Shown: positions 9,057 to 15,196 of the stretch, piece after piece
Layout of the letters: each line of letters begins with the position of its first letter
How positions within the stretch are numbered: the first letter of the stretch is position 1
Source: CAYTED01 sp964404075
GTDB lineage: Bacteria > Patescibacteriota > Minisyncoccia > Moranbacterales > UBA1568
Assembly: GCA_964404075.1 (NCBI GenBank)
Contig: CAYOIM010000020.1
Location: 1-17,051 of the forward strand
Direction of reading: 5' to 3'
Length of the DNA stretch: 17,051 nt
Notes under the pieces: model-generated
What the model was told of the DNA's origin: nothing
Seen by the model: only the letters and a program-made list of their open reading frames with translations
Databases searched by the model: none
Translations under genes and position numbers: made by a program

Positions 9057-10168
9057 ATCTCTCCGACCTCGCGAAATACGATTTTGATCTTCCGAAGGAA
9101 CTGATCCGGAAAGAGGGTATCGAACCGCGCGATAGTGCGAGGCTCTTCGTCTATAATACGAAGACTGATACCATCACGCATGACCGGTTCTTCCATCTGG
9201 GAAAGTATCTGCCGAAGCGCTCCCTCCTCATTCTCAATGATACGAGGGTCGTTCCGGCACGCCTCCATCTCAAGAAAGAGACGGGCGGGAGAATTGAAGT
9301 CTTTGTCCTCATGAATGAGTGGGATTCGAAGAGCGAGGAAATCCCATTGCTCGTCGATCGGAAATGCGGCATCGGATGGAAGCTCTTTTTCCCGAATGGG
9401 CAGTATTTCGAAATGGTTCGCCAAGAAGAAAACCGATTTTATGCTTTACTCAAGCCTTCAAACAGCGGTTCAACCCCTGTAAAATCACTCTCCGAATTAC
9501 TCGAAGAGTATGGTGAGACGCCGATTCCGCCATATCTACAGGGTGAGGATTGGTTACGGGATGAGGAGAAATTGCGGAAACGCTACCAGACCATCTTCGC
9601 AGAGTCTGGGAAATCCGTCGCCGCTCCGACGGCCGCACTGCATTTCACGGATCGTGTATTCGCGTCGCTTCGGGAAAATGATATCGATATTGCATTCGTT
9701 ACGCTCGATGTCGGACTCGGCACTTTCGCCAAGCTGAAAGACGAAAACTTCGAACAGAAAAAACTCCACCATGAAAATATCGATATCCCACAAATAACCG
9801 TCGACAAAATAAATGCTCTACTTGGAAGTCCAACTTCCAAGTCAGACTTCGGTCCGAAAATAGTCGTTGTCGGCACGACGGCCATCCGTTCCATCGAATC
9901 CGCCACCATACTTGGAGGTCGAACCTCCAAGTACACATTGAGACCCTATAGAGGGAAGACGGACATATTTATTTTTCCACCGCATCATTTCGGAATCCCA
10001 GACATCCTCATCACGAATTTTCATATACCGAAGAGCTCGCTCATGCTCCTCGTCGATGCGTTTCTCCAGGATAAGGGCGCGAAGAGAAATCTGGTAGAGC
10101 TCTATGAGGTAGCCATCCAGGAAGAGTATGCCTTCTACTCTTTCGGAGATTCGATGCTTATCCTATAA
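9053..10168 (+). CDS. queA: S-adenosylmethionine:tRNA ribosyltransferase-isomerase QueA
   Basis: QueA transfers and isomerises the ribosyl moiety of AdoMet onto preQ1 at the tRNA wobble position, giving epoxyqueuosine. The 371-residue protein has the conserved blocks LNDTRVVPARL (61-71), GRIEVFVL (79-86), TPIPPYLQ (156-163), VAAPTAALHF (189-198), VTLDVGLGTF (216-225), VGTTAIRSIESA (273-284), TNFHIPKSSLMLLVDAF (321-337) and FYSFGDSML (361-369). Position 219 is Asp where E. coli has His (TLHVGAGTF). Three in-frame palindromes encode short extra stretches at about residues 136-144, 256-264 and 286-294, all in loops between conserved blocks, so the protein is probably still functional. It is coupled to the MFS gene by an ATGA overlap. 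No other queuosine gene is in the window. Confidence 0.95.
   Translation: MNLSDLAKYDFDLPKELIRKEGIEPRDSARLFVYNTKTDTITHDRFFHLGKYLPKRSLLILNDTRVVPARLHLKKETGGRIEVFVLMNEWDSKSEEIPLLVDRKCGIGWKLFFPNGQYFEMVRQEENRFYALLKPSNSGSTPVKSLSELLEEYGETPIPPYLQGEDWLRDEEKLRKRYQTIFAESGKSVAAPTAALHFTDRVFASLRENDIDIAFVTLDVGLGTFAKLKDENFEQKKLHHENIDIPQITVDKINALLGSPTSKSDFGPKIVVVGTTAIRSIESATILGGRTSKYTLRPYRGKTDIFIFPPHHFGIPDILITNFHIPKSSLMLLVDAFLQDKGAKRNLVELYEVAIQEEYAFYSFGDSMLIL
9462..9480. repeat. In-frame palindrome 1 within queA
   Basis: ACAGCGGTT (9462-9470) and AACCCCTGT (9472-9480) form an inverted repeat with one mismatch (C-C) around base 9471. In queA it reads as codons for S-G-S-T-P (138-142), at a place where the protein is about five residues longer than E. 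coli QueA. Its central codons GGT-TCA-ACC are in the same phase as the centres of palindromes 2 and 3. Confidence 0.6.
9820..9842. repeat. In-frame palindrome 2 within queA
   Basis: A perfect 10-bp inverted repeat pairs ACTTGGAAGT (9820-9829) with ACTTCCAAGT (9833-9842) around the loop CCA. It encodes LLGSPTSKS (256-264) in queA, just before the conserved strand KIVVVGTTAIRS. A second small dyad, TTCGG-T-CCGAA, follows at 9848-9858. Confidence 0.8.
9909..9933. repeat. In-frame palindrome 3 within queA
   Basis: A perfect 11-bp inverted repeat pairs TACTTGGAGGT (9909-9919) with ACCTCCAAGTA (9923-9933) around the loop CGA. It begins exactly 90 bp after palindrome 2, has the same phase, and encodes ILGGRTSKY (286-294), right after the conserved RSIESA segment. 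Eight of ten bases in each arm are shared with palindrome 2 or better, and most differences are compensated in the other arm. Confidence 0.82.
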
Positions 10169-10202
10169 TGATGGAGTGCCACAAATTCCTTCTTTTCGAC
10201 TT

Positions 10203-10568
10203 ATGAATTTCCGCGAAATATTGAAAATAACCGGATTGCCGGTCGTATTCGCGTCACTCTGCTGTCTCTCGCCGATCATCGTGCTTCTCCTCGGGCTCGG
10301 GAGTGTCTCATTCGCTTCGTCGCTCGCCGATACGCTTTACGGAGAGTACAAGTGGGTCTTTCGATCGGTCGGGCTCTTCATGCTCGCCGGGGCTATCATC
10401 GGGCATTTCCGTCGGCAGGGAGTGTGCACACTCGATGCAGTCAAACGGGAACGGAGCCGCATCGTGAATACCGTCATCATCGTACTCGCGACCGCTCTCG
10501 TCGGATATATTCTCTTTCTCTATGTCATCGTGCACTATGCCGGAGTCTGGCTTCACATCTGGAAATAA
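10203..10568 (+). CDS. Small MerT-like membrane protein with a CC-x2-P motif
   Basis: The 121-residue protein has three to four hydrophobic segments: about 11-40 (long, possibly one helix plus re-entry), 55-70 and 86-112. The first contains Ala-Ser-Leu-Cys-Cys-Leu-Ser-Pro (17-24), followed by a Gly/Leu-rich stretch. This resembles the vicinal-cysteine helix of mercuric transporter MerT. A further Cys lies in QGVCTLDAV (about 72-80), at the position where MerT-like proteins have their cytoplasmic loop. A role in metal or thiol-related transport is only an inference; an unrelated small membrane protein is possible. The ATG at 10203 is preferred over an upstream start at 10128, which would overlap queA. 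No other mer gene is nearby. Confidence 0.6.
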   Translation: MNFREILKITGLPVVFASLCCLSPIIVLLLGLGSVSFASSLADTLYGEYKWVFRSVGLFMLAGAIIGHFRRQGVCTLDAVKRERSRIVNTVIIVLATALVGYILFLYVIVHYAGVWLHIWK

Positions 10569-10592
10569 CTCGTTATCAATAATTTTTCTCGT

Positions 10593-11015
10593 ATGGATAT
10601 TTCAATACCATGGTGGGCGATACTTATAGGGGCAGGTATCTACATGGGCGTCGGTTTCCTCTGGTATATGCAGGGGGTGTTCGGGAGGCAGTGGGTCAAA
10701 CTCATGGGATGGACGCTCGAAACCGAAGAGGGGAGACGGGATTACGAAGCGCGACAGAAAGGGATGGGCATCATCTTCGCGCAGACCGCAGTGATGGCGA
10801 TTATCATGTCCTATACGCTCGCCAATGGCGTTGCCATGGTCGAACAGCTCGATGGAAATCCTTACCTCCTCCCTCTGTGGCTCTGGTTCGGTTTCATCGT
10901 GCCGACGACTTATATCAATGCCCTTTTCGCGCATAAGCCGAAAAAGCTCTGGCTGATCGATGCTGCATATCCTCTCGTCGCCCTTTCCCTCATGACGATA
11001 TTCTTTGTGATGTGA
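10593..11015 (+). CDS. DUF1761 family membrane protein
   Basis: The 140-residue protein has four predicted membrane helices: about 7-25, 58-76, 93-109 and 121-140. The hallmark of DUF1761 is present after the first helix: GFLWYMQGVFGRQWVKLMG (about 21-39), with the W-Y-x5-F-G-x2-W spacing. The family has no assigned function. The gene starts 24 bases after the MerT-like gene and ends 22 bases before the MTH1-like gene, so it is probably part of the same transcript. No promoter or Shine-Dalgarno is evident. Confidence 0.8.
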   Translation: MDISIPWWAILIGAGIYMGVGFLWYMQGVFGRQWVKLMGWTLETEEGRRDYEARQKGMGIIFAQTAVMAIIMSYTLANGVAMVEQLDGNPYLLPLWLWFGFIVPTTYINALFAHKPKKLWLIDAAYPLVALSLMTIFFVM

Positions 11016-11037
11016 CCATTTTCCTTGGCTGTCCGAT

Positions 11038-11505
11038 ATGAAAAAGCTCTTGACACTCTGTCTCCTCGTACAGAATGGAAGGATCCTCCTCGGGATGAAG
11101 AAACGGGGATTCGGGGCGGGGCGATGGAATGGATTCGGCGGGAAAGTCGGAAAAGATGAGACGATAGAACGAGCGGCGATACGCGAGGTGAAAGAAGAGT
11201 GCGGTGTCGATATCGGGATGATGGAACGATGCGGTGTGCACGAATTCCGTTTCGAGAATCATCCCGGAGAAATTCTCGAGGTTCATGTGTTCCGGACGGA
11301 TACATTTGCCGGCGAACCGAGAGAGACCGAAGAGATGCGCCCGCGATGGTTCCGTTTCGAGGACATTCCATACGATGAAATGTGGGAGGACGACCGGTAT
11401 TGGTTACCGTTTTTTCTCGAAGGGAAGAAGTTTCGGACGGAGTTTCTCTTCGATGGCAATGAGCACCTTCTTGCAAAGAGCATCCTCATCGTCGAACGGA
11501 TATGA
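11038..11505 (+). CDS. MTH1-like Nudix hydrolase (8-oxo-dGTP/2-OH-dATP diphosphatase type)
   Basis: This 155-residue protein is the length of human MTH1 (NUDT1, 156 aa) and follows it through the whole chain. Shared features are the opening LTLCLLVQNGRILLGMKKRG, the segment FGAGRWNGFGGKV (25-37) and a perfect Nudix box (Gly35, Glu41, Arg49-Glu50, Glu53-Glu54, Gly56). It also shares EEMRPRWFRFEDIP (about 97-110) and EMWEDDRYWLPFFLEGKKF, which matches the MTH1 stretch holding Trp117, Asp119 and Asp120 that read the oxidised base. The likely role is hydrolysis of oxidised purine dNTPs to keep them out of DNA. The comparison is from memory of the human sequence. Start at 11038 aligns with the family N-terminus. 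Confidence 0.85.
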   Translation: MKKLLTLCLLVQNGRILLGMKKRGFGAGRWNGFGGKVGKDETIERAAIREVKEECGVDIGMMERCGVHEFRFENHPGEILEVHVFRTDTFAGEPRETEEMRPRWFRFEDIPYDEMWEDDRYWLPFFLEGKKFRTEFLFDGNEHLLAKSILIVERI

Positions 11506-11546
11506 TATAGTGGAGAGGGAGAATATCATTCAATCGAAGAAAAATT

Positions 11547-11954
11547 ATGACCGAAGAACACAATAATCATGCGAGTGTCACGCTGACCATCGGACAACGC
11601 GCGGCCGATACTCTGACCAAATGGGCGGGAAGCTGGACATTCATCATCATCCTCTCGACACTCCTCGCTCTCTGGATCTGCATCAATGTCGTCGCGGTCG
11701 TGTATCGTTTCGATCCGTATCCGTTCATCCTGCTCAATCTCTTCCTCTCCTTCTGTGCCGCGTATCAGGCGCCGATCATCCTTATGAGTCAGCGCCGCGT
11801 GGAGGATCGCGACCGTGCCAAGGCTGAGCGCGATCACGCCATCAATCGCAAAGCCGAGCGGGAGATACAGGATATGCAGGCTGATTTCGAGGAATTGAAG
11901 GCAATGATCCGGAAATTGGATCAGAAAATCTCTCGCATCGAGGAAAAGAAATGA
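11547..11954 (+). CDS. DUF1003 family membrane protein with C-terminal coiled coil
   Basis: The 135-residue protein contains the DUF1003 core: a first membrane helix WTFIIILSTLLALWICINVV (about 30-49), the conserved DPYPFILLNLFLSFCAAYQAPII block (about 56-78) forming the second helix, then MSQRRVEDRDRAKAERDH and a charged helical tail to the end (about 85-135) that looks like a coiled coil. Family function is unknown. The N-terminal GQRAADTLTKWAGSW is also typical. It follows the MTH1-like gene by 41 bases. The tRNA gene and its promoter come directly after the stop. Confidence 0.85.
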   Translation: MTEEHNNHASVTLTIGQRAADTLTKWAGSWTFIIILSTLLALWICINVVAVVYRFDPYPFILLNLFLSFCAAYQAPIILMSQRRVEDRDRAKAERDHAINRKAEREIQDMQADFEELKAMIRKLDQKISRIEEKK

Positions 11955-11957
11955 TGA

Positions 11958-11985
11958 TTGACTTTTCAGAATTTTCTGATACAAT
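11958..11985 (+). promoter_or_regulatory. Promoter of tRNA-Ala
   Basis: TTGACT (11958-11963) and TACAAT (11980-11985) are 16 bases apart, and TGA (11977-11979) directly precedes the -10 box, giving an extended -10. It begins four bases after the DUF1003 stop. Transcription would begin about 30 bases before the mature tRNA 5' end. Confidence 0.65.
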
Positions 11986-12024
11986 TTTTGTGTTGTTTTC
12001 AATTTCAACATCCTTATTTGAGCA

Positions 12025-12095
12025 GGGCCTGTAGTCTAGTGGTAAAACAGTGCATTCGCATTGCACAGCCGCGAGTTCGATTCTCGCCAGGTCCA
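12025..12095 (+). tRNA. tRNA-Ala, anticodon CGC
   Basis: A complete cloverleaf of 71 bases can be drawn. The acceptor stem pairs GGGCCTG (12025-12031) with CAGGTCC (12088-12094). The anticodon stem pairs GTGCA with TGCAC around the loop TTCGCAT, giving anticodon CGC for codon GCG. The T arm is GCGAG-TTCGATT-CTCGC. The G3-U70 wobble, the alanyl-tRNA synthetase identity element, is present, and the discriminator is A. The D stem is weak (GTCT with AAAC, one C-A mismatch) and the variable loop has four bases. CCA is not encoded; the genomic 3' continuation is CCC. Confidence 0.93.
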
Positions 12096-12106
12096 CCCGA
12101 TAGATA

Positions 12107-12133
12107 AAAGAGAGGCTCATACGAGTCTTTTTT
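12107..12133 (+). terminator. Terminator after tRNA-Ala
   Basis: A stem of GGCTC (12114-12118) with GAGTC (12123-12127) around an ATAC loop extends outward through A-T and G-T pairs into the AAAGAGA and TTTTTT flanks. Six T residues (12128-12133) follow. The stem is modest, but its place 12 bases after the tRNA supports the call. Confidence 0.65.
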
Positions 12134-12140
12134 CATATAC

Positions 12141-12180
12141 TTGACAAGAATAGTATTCAGGATAGTATTTCCAGTATAAT
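12141..12180 (+). promoter_or_regulatory. Putative promoter region of the two-CxxC protein gene
   Basis: A perfect TTGACA (12141-12146) is followed after 16 bases by TAGTAT (12163-12168). A perfect TATAAT lies at 12175-12180 but is 28 bases from that -35 box. ATAGTATT occurs at 12150-12157 and again at 12162-12169, with a degenerate AGTATAAT at 12173-12180, so an element of about 12 bp seems tandemly repeated. It could be an operator or simply duplicated -10-like boxes. Confidence 0.5.
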
Positions 12181-12237
12181 ATAGGAGGAGAGGAGTAGCC
12201 GGAGAGGGAATGAGTTCTTTTGAAAGGAGAAACCATT

Positions 12238-12501
12238 ATGACATTTGGGAGCCCGGATTGGGAATTTCGCCACACGGAGGGGCGGCGTTTCGCTTGCGTC
12301 CTCTGCAATATGTTCACCTGGGGTGAGCCGAAGCGGGAGACAACTGAGGATTCTCGGGAGTTTGTTTGCGAGGTATGCATACTGCACTATAGACCTCCAG
12401 AATGTGAGGAACATCGTTCTGCAGAGGTGGTGGCGCTCCGTGTGGTACCGAGGAGCGATCCGCCGTCAGAAACACACATGCCGCAAGAACAAGTGGCATG
12501 A
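12238..12501 (+). CDS. Small protein with two CxxC motifs, probable zinc-binding
   Basis: I do not recognise this 87-residue protein. It contains two CxxC pairs, CVLC (about 19-22) and CEVC (about 43-46), 20 residues apart, a spacing compatible with a zinc ribbon or treble-clef site. A further Cys and His follow in PPECEEHRS. The C-terminal third looks unstructured and Pro/Glu-rich. The ATG at 12238 is chosen because AAAGGAG (12223-12229) lies eight bases upstream, the strongest Shine-Dalgarno in the window; an in-frame TTG at 12220 would begin before it. The leader also contains a purine-rich GGAGG tract (12184-12209). It lies between tRNA-Ala and the VWA lipoprotein gene, with its own likely promoter. 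Confidence 0.62.
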   Translation: MTFGSPDWEFRHTEGRRFACVLCNMFTWGEPKRETTEDSREFVCEVCILHYRPPECEEHRSAEVVALRVVPRSDPPSETHMPQEQVA

Positions 12502-12551
12502 CATGACAAAAGGGGGAAAGGTCATCAGACTCTTCCTCCAATTTTTTGATA

Positions 12552-12560
12552 TGATACAAT
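12552..12560 (+). promoter_or_regulatory. Extended -10 promoter element for the VWA lipoprotein gene
   Basis: TGA followed by TACAAT (12555-12560) repeats exactly the extended -10 seen at the tRNA-Ala promoter. No good -35 box is visible at the expected distance, which is common for extended -10 promoters. A second TATAAT lies at 12572-12577, 15 bases before the start codon, too close for a normal leader. Confidence 0.45.
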
Positions 12561-12592
12561 AATGAAAGGATTATAATTCATAAGAAGAGAAT

Positions 12593-13540
12593 ATGAGTCT
12601 GAAGCAAAGTGTATTGGGAATATTTGGAATCATCGGTGCTTTGGTGCTTGGAGGGTGTTCATCGTCACTGACGACTTCGGTGAAAACCGGGGATACCGAG
12701 GTGAGTACCAATGATACGAAAGTCATGGTCACGACGAAGGATGGAGAGAAAGATACCGAGATGAAAAAAGAGGTGGTTATGCCGAAGAAAAATATCGTCG
12801 TGATATTCGACGCGTCCGGAAGCATGAATGAGATATTGAATGGAGAGAAGAAAATTGATATCGCAAAAAAGTCGCTCGATGCGTATATCGATTCGATCTC
12901 GTCGGATGTCAATATGAGTCTCCTCGCTTATGGTCATGTCGGGAGCAATAAGGTCGCTGACAAGGCGATTTCATGTAGTACGGTAGAAGAAAAATACTTC
13001 CTCGGACCGGTTAATCCCGCCGTTATCAAGGAAAAAGTACGGACGATCTCCGCTAAAGGATGGACACCGATTACCCATGCTCTCGAAAAAGCGAATGCAA
13101 TCCTCGCGACACATCCGGGCGATGAGAACCGCATTCTATTGGTGAGTGATGGCGAGGAGACTTGTGGCGGGAATCCTCTCGAGATCGCCCGAAAAGTACG
13201 AGCGGGTAATGCCCGGGTCGATGTTATCGGCTTCGATGTGAAAGGAGCCGTTGCTGAGGAATTGAAGAATATCTCTGTCCAGGGTGGCGGAGGCTATATC
13301 TCGGTCAAAAGTGCCAATGACTTTAATGTCGTCATTAAAAATGGAACTCTCAATGCTATTACTCCCGACTCCATGGTGAGCGTTGGAGACAATGGAGCTG
13401 TCAGCGTACAGACCGATGCCGCCAATATCAAATTAGATAGCGGTGCAGTCGATATAAAGGGGAGCGGAACGGATATACAAGTAAAACCGGGTGAGATGCC
13501 GAAAATTAATGGTGTCCCAGATAATATACCGGGACTGTAA
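12593..13540 (+). CDS. Von Willebrand factor A-domain lipoprotein
   Basis: The 315-residue protein has a lipoprotein signal: a hydrophobic helix to about residue 18 and the lipobox LGGC with Cys22 as the lipidated residue. After a Thr/Lys-rich linker comes a VWA domain. Its MIDAS metal site is complete, with Asp73, Ser75 and Ser77 in FDASGSMN, Thr158 in GWTPITHAL and Asp186 in VSDGEETCGG. The domain ends near residue 255. The remaining 60 residues are Asp/Val-rich with alternating short beta-like units. It is predicted to sit outside the cytoplasmic membrane and bind a partner in a metal-dependent way. ddl follows after 37 bases with no clear promoter of its own, so the two may be co-transcribed. 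Confidence 0.85.
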   Translation: MSLKQSVLGIFGIIGALVLGGCSSSLTTSVKTGDTEVSTNDTKVMVTTKDGEKDTEMKKEVVMPKKNIVVIFDASGSMNEILNGEKKIDIAKKSLDAYIDSISSDVNMSLLAYGHVGSNKVADKAISCSTVEEKYFLGPVNPAVIKEKVRTISAKGWTPITHALEKANAILATHPGDENRILLVSDGEETCGGNPLEIARKVRAGNARVDVIGFDVKGAVAEELKNISVQGGGGYISVKSANDFNVVIKNGTLNAITPDSMVSVGDNGAVSVQTDAANIKLDSGAVDIKGSGTDIQVKPGEMPKINGVPDNIPGL

Positions 13541-13577
13541 AATCCGAATCGGTCGCTCATGGATCATGAGAGAATAT

Positions 13578-14602
13578 ATGGAGCGAAAGATACGAGTCGG
13601 CATTCTCTTCGGCGGGAAATCAGCGGAACATGAGGTATCGCTCCGATCGGCGAAGAATATCGTCACTGCCATCAACGAGGAGAAATATGATCCGGTCCTC
13701 ATCGGCATCGATACCGCGGGGCAGTGGCATTCAGTATCACGAGAGCAATTCTTCGCATCGGATCGACTGGATGCAAACGAAGATGCCCTCGTCACACTCG
13801 TACCGGGGGGTTGCGGCGAACTCCTTTTTTTCGATGGGGAGACAGTCCATACGACGCTCGATATCGTCTTTCCGATGCTCCACGGGACATTCGGCGAGGA
13901 TGGTGCCGTGCAGGGGTTCCTCAGGCTCGTCGGTATCCCCTTTGTCGGAGCGGGAGTCCTTGGCTCGGCAATCGGTATGGACAAAGATGTCATGAAACGA
14001 CTTCTTCGTGATGCCGGAATCCCGATATCGAAGTTTCTTGTTTGTCATCATACGGACATCCCTTCGTACGAACAGGCATGCCGGACACTCGGTACGCCGC
14101 TTTTCATCAAGCCAGCGAATGCCGGTTCATCCATCGGAGTAAGCAAGGTCCGCACGGAGGAGGAATACTCGGAGGCAATACGGAGGGCGTTCCTCTATGA
14201 CCGGAAGATCATCATTGAAGAAAGTATCGTGGGGAGGGAAATCGAATGTGCCATCCTCGGGAATGACGATCCGATCGCNNNNNNNNNNNNNNNNNNNNNN
14301 NNNNNNNNNNNNNNNNNNNNNNNNNNNNNNNNNNNNNNNNNNNNNNNNNNNNNNNNNNNNNNNNNNNNNNNNNNNNNNAGGCACTTTCCTGCGAGGGACT
14401 CGGACGAGTGGATGTTTTCCTGAAAGAGAATGGCGATATCCTCGTCAATGAAATCAACACCCTGCCAGGATTCACCTCCATCAGCATGTACCCCAAACTT
14501 TTCGAAGCGAGCGGTATTTCCTATCCCGACCTCATCGACCGACTCATCACCCTCGCCATCGAACGATTTGAGAGCGAAGAGGCATTGAGAACCACTCAGT
14601 AA
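13578..14602 (+). CDS. ddl: D-alanine--D-alanine ligase (interrupted by an assembly gap)
   Basis: Ddl joins two D-Ala residues with ATP for the peptidoglycan stem peptide. The N-terminal part reads MERKIRVGILFGGKSAEHEV and closely follows E. coli DdlA; the ATG at 13578 is chosen for that match, with 13566 as an alternative. Further blocks are PMLHGTFGEDG, the ATP-grasp region LFIKPANAGSSIGVSKV, and GREIECAILGNDDP just before the N-run. After the gap come GRVDVFL and VNEINTLPGFTSISMYPKL, with the Mg ligands Glu and Asn. Reading frames on either side differ by one base across 100 N, which shows that the N count is a placeholder. By comparison with DdlA about 50 residues are missing, including the omega loop. 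This is an assembly artefact, not a pseudogene. Confidence 0.93.
14279..14378. other. Assembly gap of 100 N inside ddl
   Basis: Exactly 100 undetermined bases replace the middle of ddl. To keep ddl in frame the true length must leave remainder 2 on division by 3, whereas 100 leaves remainder 1. DdlA comparison suggests a true length near 150 bases. Confidence 0.97.
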
Positions 14603-14616
14603 CCTCTCGAAATTTC

Positions 14617-14652
14617 AAAGCCCCCGTCGTGTCGCGCACAAAGGGGGCTTTT
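14617..14652. terminator. Terminator after ddl, shared with the convergent gene
   Basis: A perfect 9-bp stem pairs AAAGCCCCC (14617-14625) with GGGGGCTTT (14643-14651), followed by a T-run of four. The loop contains a small internal hairpin (GTG with CAC). It lies 15 bases after the ddl stop and four bases before the end of the minus-strand gene, and its A/T flanks allow use in both directions. Confidence 0.85.
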
Positions 14653-14655
14653 CGG

Positions 14656-15150
14656 TTATTGGAGCTTATCGAGATTTGCCAGCGTGAGCGCAGTCGTGAA
14701 ATCCTTTCCCGCGTTACGAATAATTCGCGTGAGCAACTGACGGTCGCTGGCTGATAGGATGAGTTCTTCTGTCTGAAGGAACCCCTGAAACACAGCGAGT
14801 GAAGTATTTCGTATTTCAGGAATCAGCGCCTTTGCACTCGGCGTACCGATTCTCTCGAGTTCACTGCAGATGAACGCCCGTTCGAATGTCTCCATGAAAC
14901 TCAGACGAATATTCGCATAAGCAGAGGGGTATTTCCTCGGTCTGAAATCGAGGTACGCCATCGCCGCTTCGGGCGCGCTGTGAAAAGGGTATTGGCGAGC
15001 AATGAATGCGCCCACTTCATTGGCAAGGATGAGGAGCTGTTCGCTCATGGGATTCTCCGGTGGATGCGACGATAAATAACTGCCTCCAGGAAACCACGGA
15101 TTTGCACTCTTGTCCAGTGGACGGGGGTTCCTTCCCTGTTTTTTAGCCAT
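14656..15150 (-). CDS. Unrecognised conserved-looking cytoplasmic protein
   Basis: I do not recognise this 164-residue protein. It opens with a basic, Pro/Gly-rich segment (MAKKQGRNPRPLDKSANPWF), then becomes strongly helical with no membrane segment. Blocks that look constrained are NEVGAFIARQYPFHSAPEA, FRPRKYPSAYANIR and the C-terminal SDRQLLTRIIRNAGKDF. The ATG at 15150 is preferred. Longer starts at 15174 (ATG) and 15192 (TTG) would add a hydrophobic leader (LIIFLMLVVYHFL) encoded by the AT-rich divergent promoter region, which is probably non-coding. If those starts were used, the protein would be membrane-anchored. It is the only minus-strand gene I support in the window, and it converges on ddl. 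Confidence 0.65.
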   Translation of the reverse strand: MAKKQGRNPRPLDKSANPWFPGGSYLSSHPPENPMSEQLLILANEVGAFIARQYPFHSAPEAAMAYLDFRPRKYPSAYANIRLSFMETFERAFICSELERIGTPSAKALIPEIRNTSLAVFQGFLQTEELILSASDRQLLTRIIRNAGKDFTTALTLANLDKLQ

Positions 15151-15157
15151 CAGGAAA

Positions 15158-15166
15158 TGGTATACT
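15158..15166 (+). promoter_or_regulatory. Extended -10 promoter of the 15197 gene
   Basis: TGG precedes TATACT (15161-15166), an extended -10 about 30 bases upstream of the ATG at 15197. The -35 region is only T-rich. The element lies between two divergent genes. Confidence 0.45.
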
Positions 15167-15196
15167 ACAAGCATCAAAAAAATAATCAACAAAAAT

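Noticed and set aside
9820..9933. Two similar repeats 90 bp apart as a minimal CRISPR array.
   Set aside because: They are palindromes within the conserved queA reading frame, the interval encodes a conserved QueA block, and no cas gene is present.
12245..12562. A longer overlapping plus-strand frame (105 codons) alongside the two-CxxC gene.
   Set aside because: It has no Shine-Dalgarno and an Arg/Ser/Trp-rich composition typical of an out-of-frame read, while the other frame has a strong site and ordered cysteine pairs.
14408..14602. A separate small gene starting after the N-run.
   Set aside because: It is the C-terminal part of Ddl (NEINTLPGFTSISMYPKL) displaced in frame by the placeholder gap.
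15110..15196. N-terminal extension of the 15197 gene.
   Set aside because: It precedes the extended -10 promoter and overlaps the divergent gene; the residues look random.
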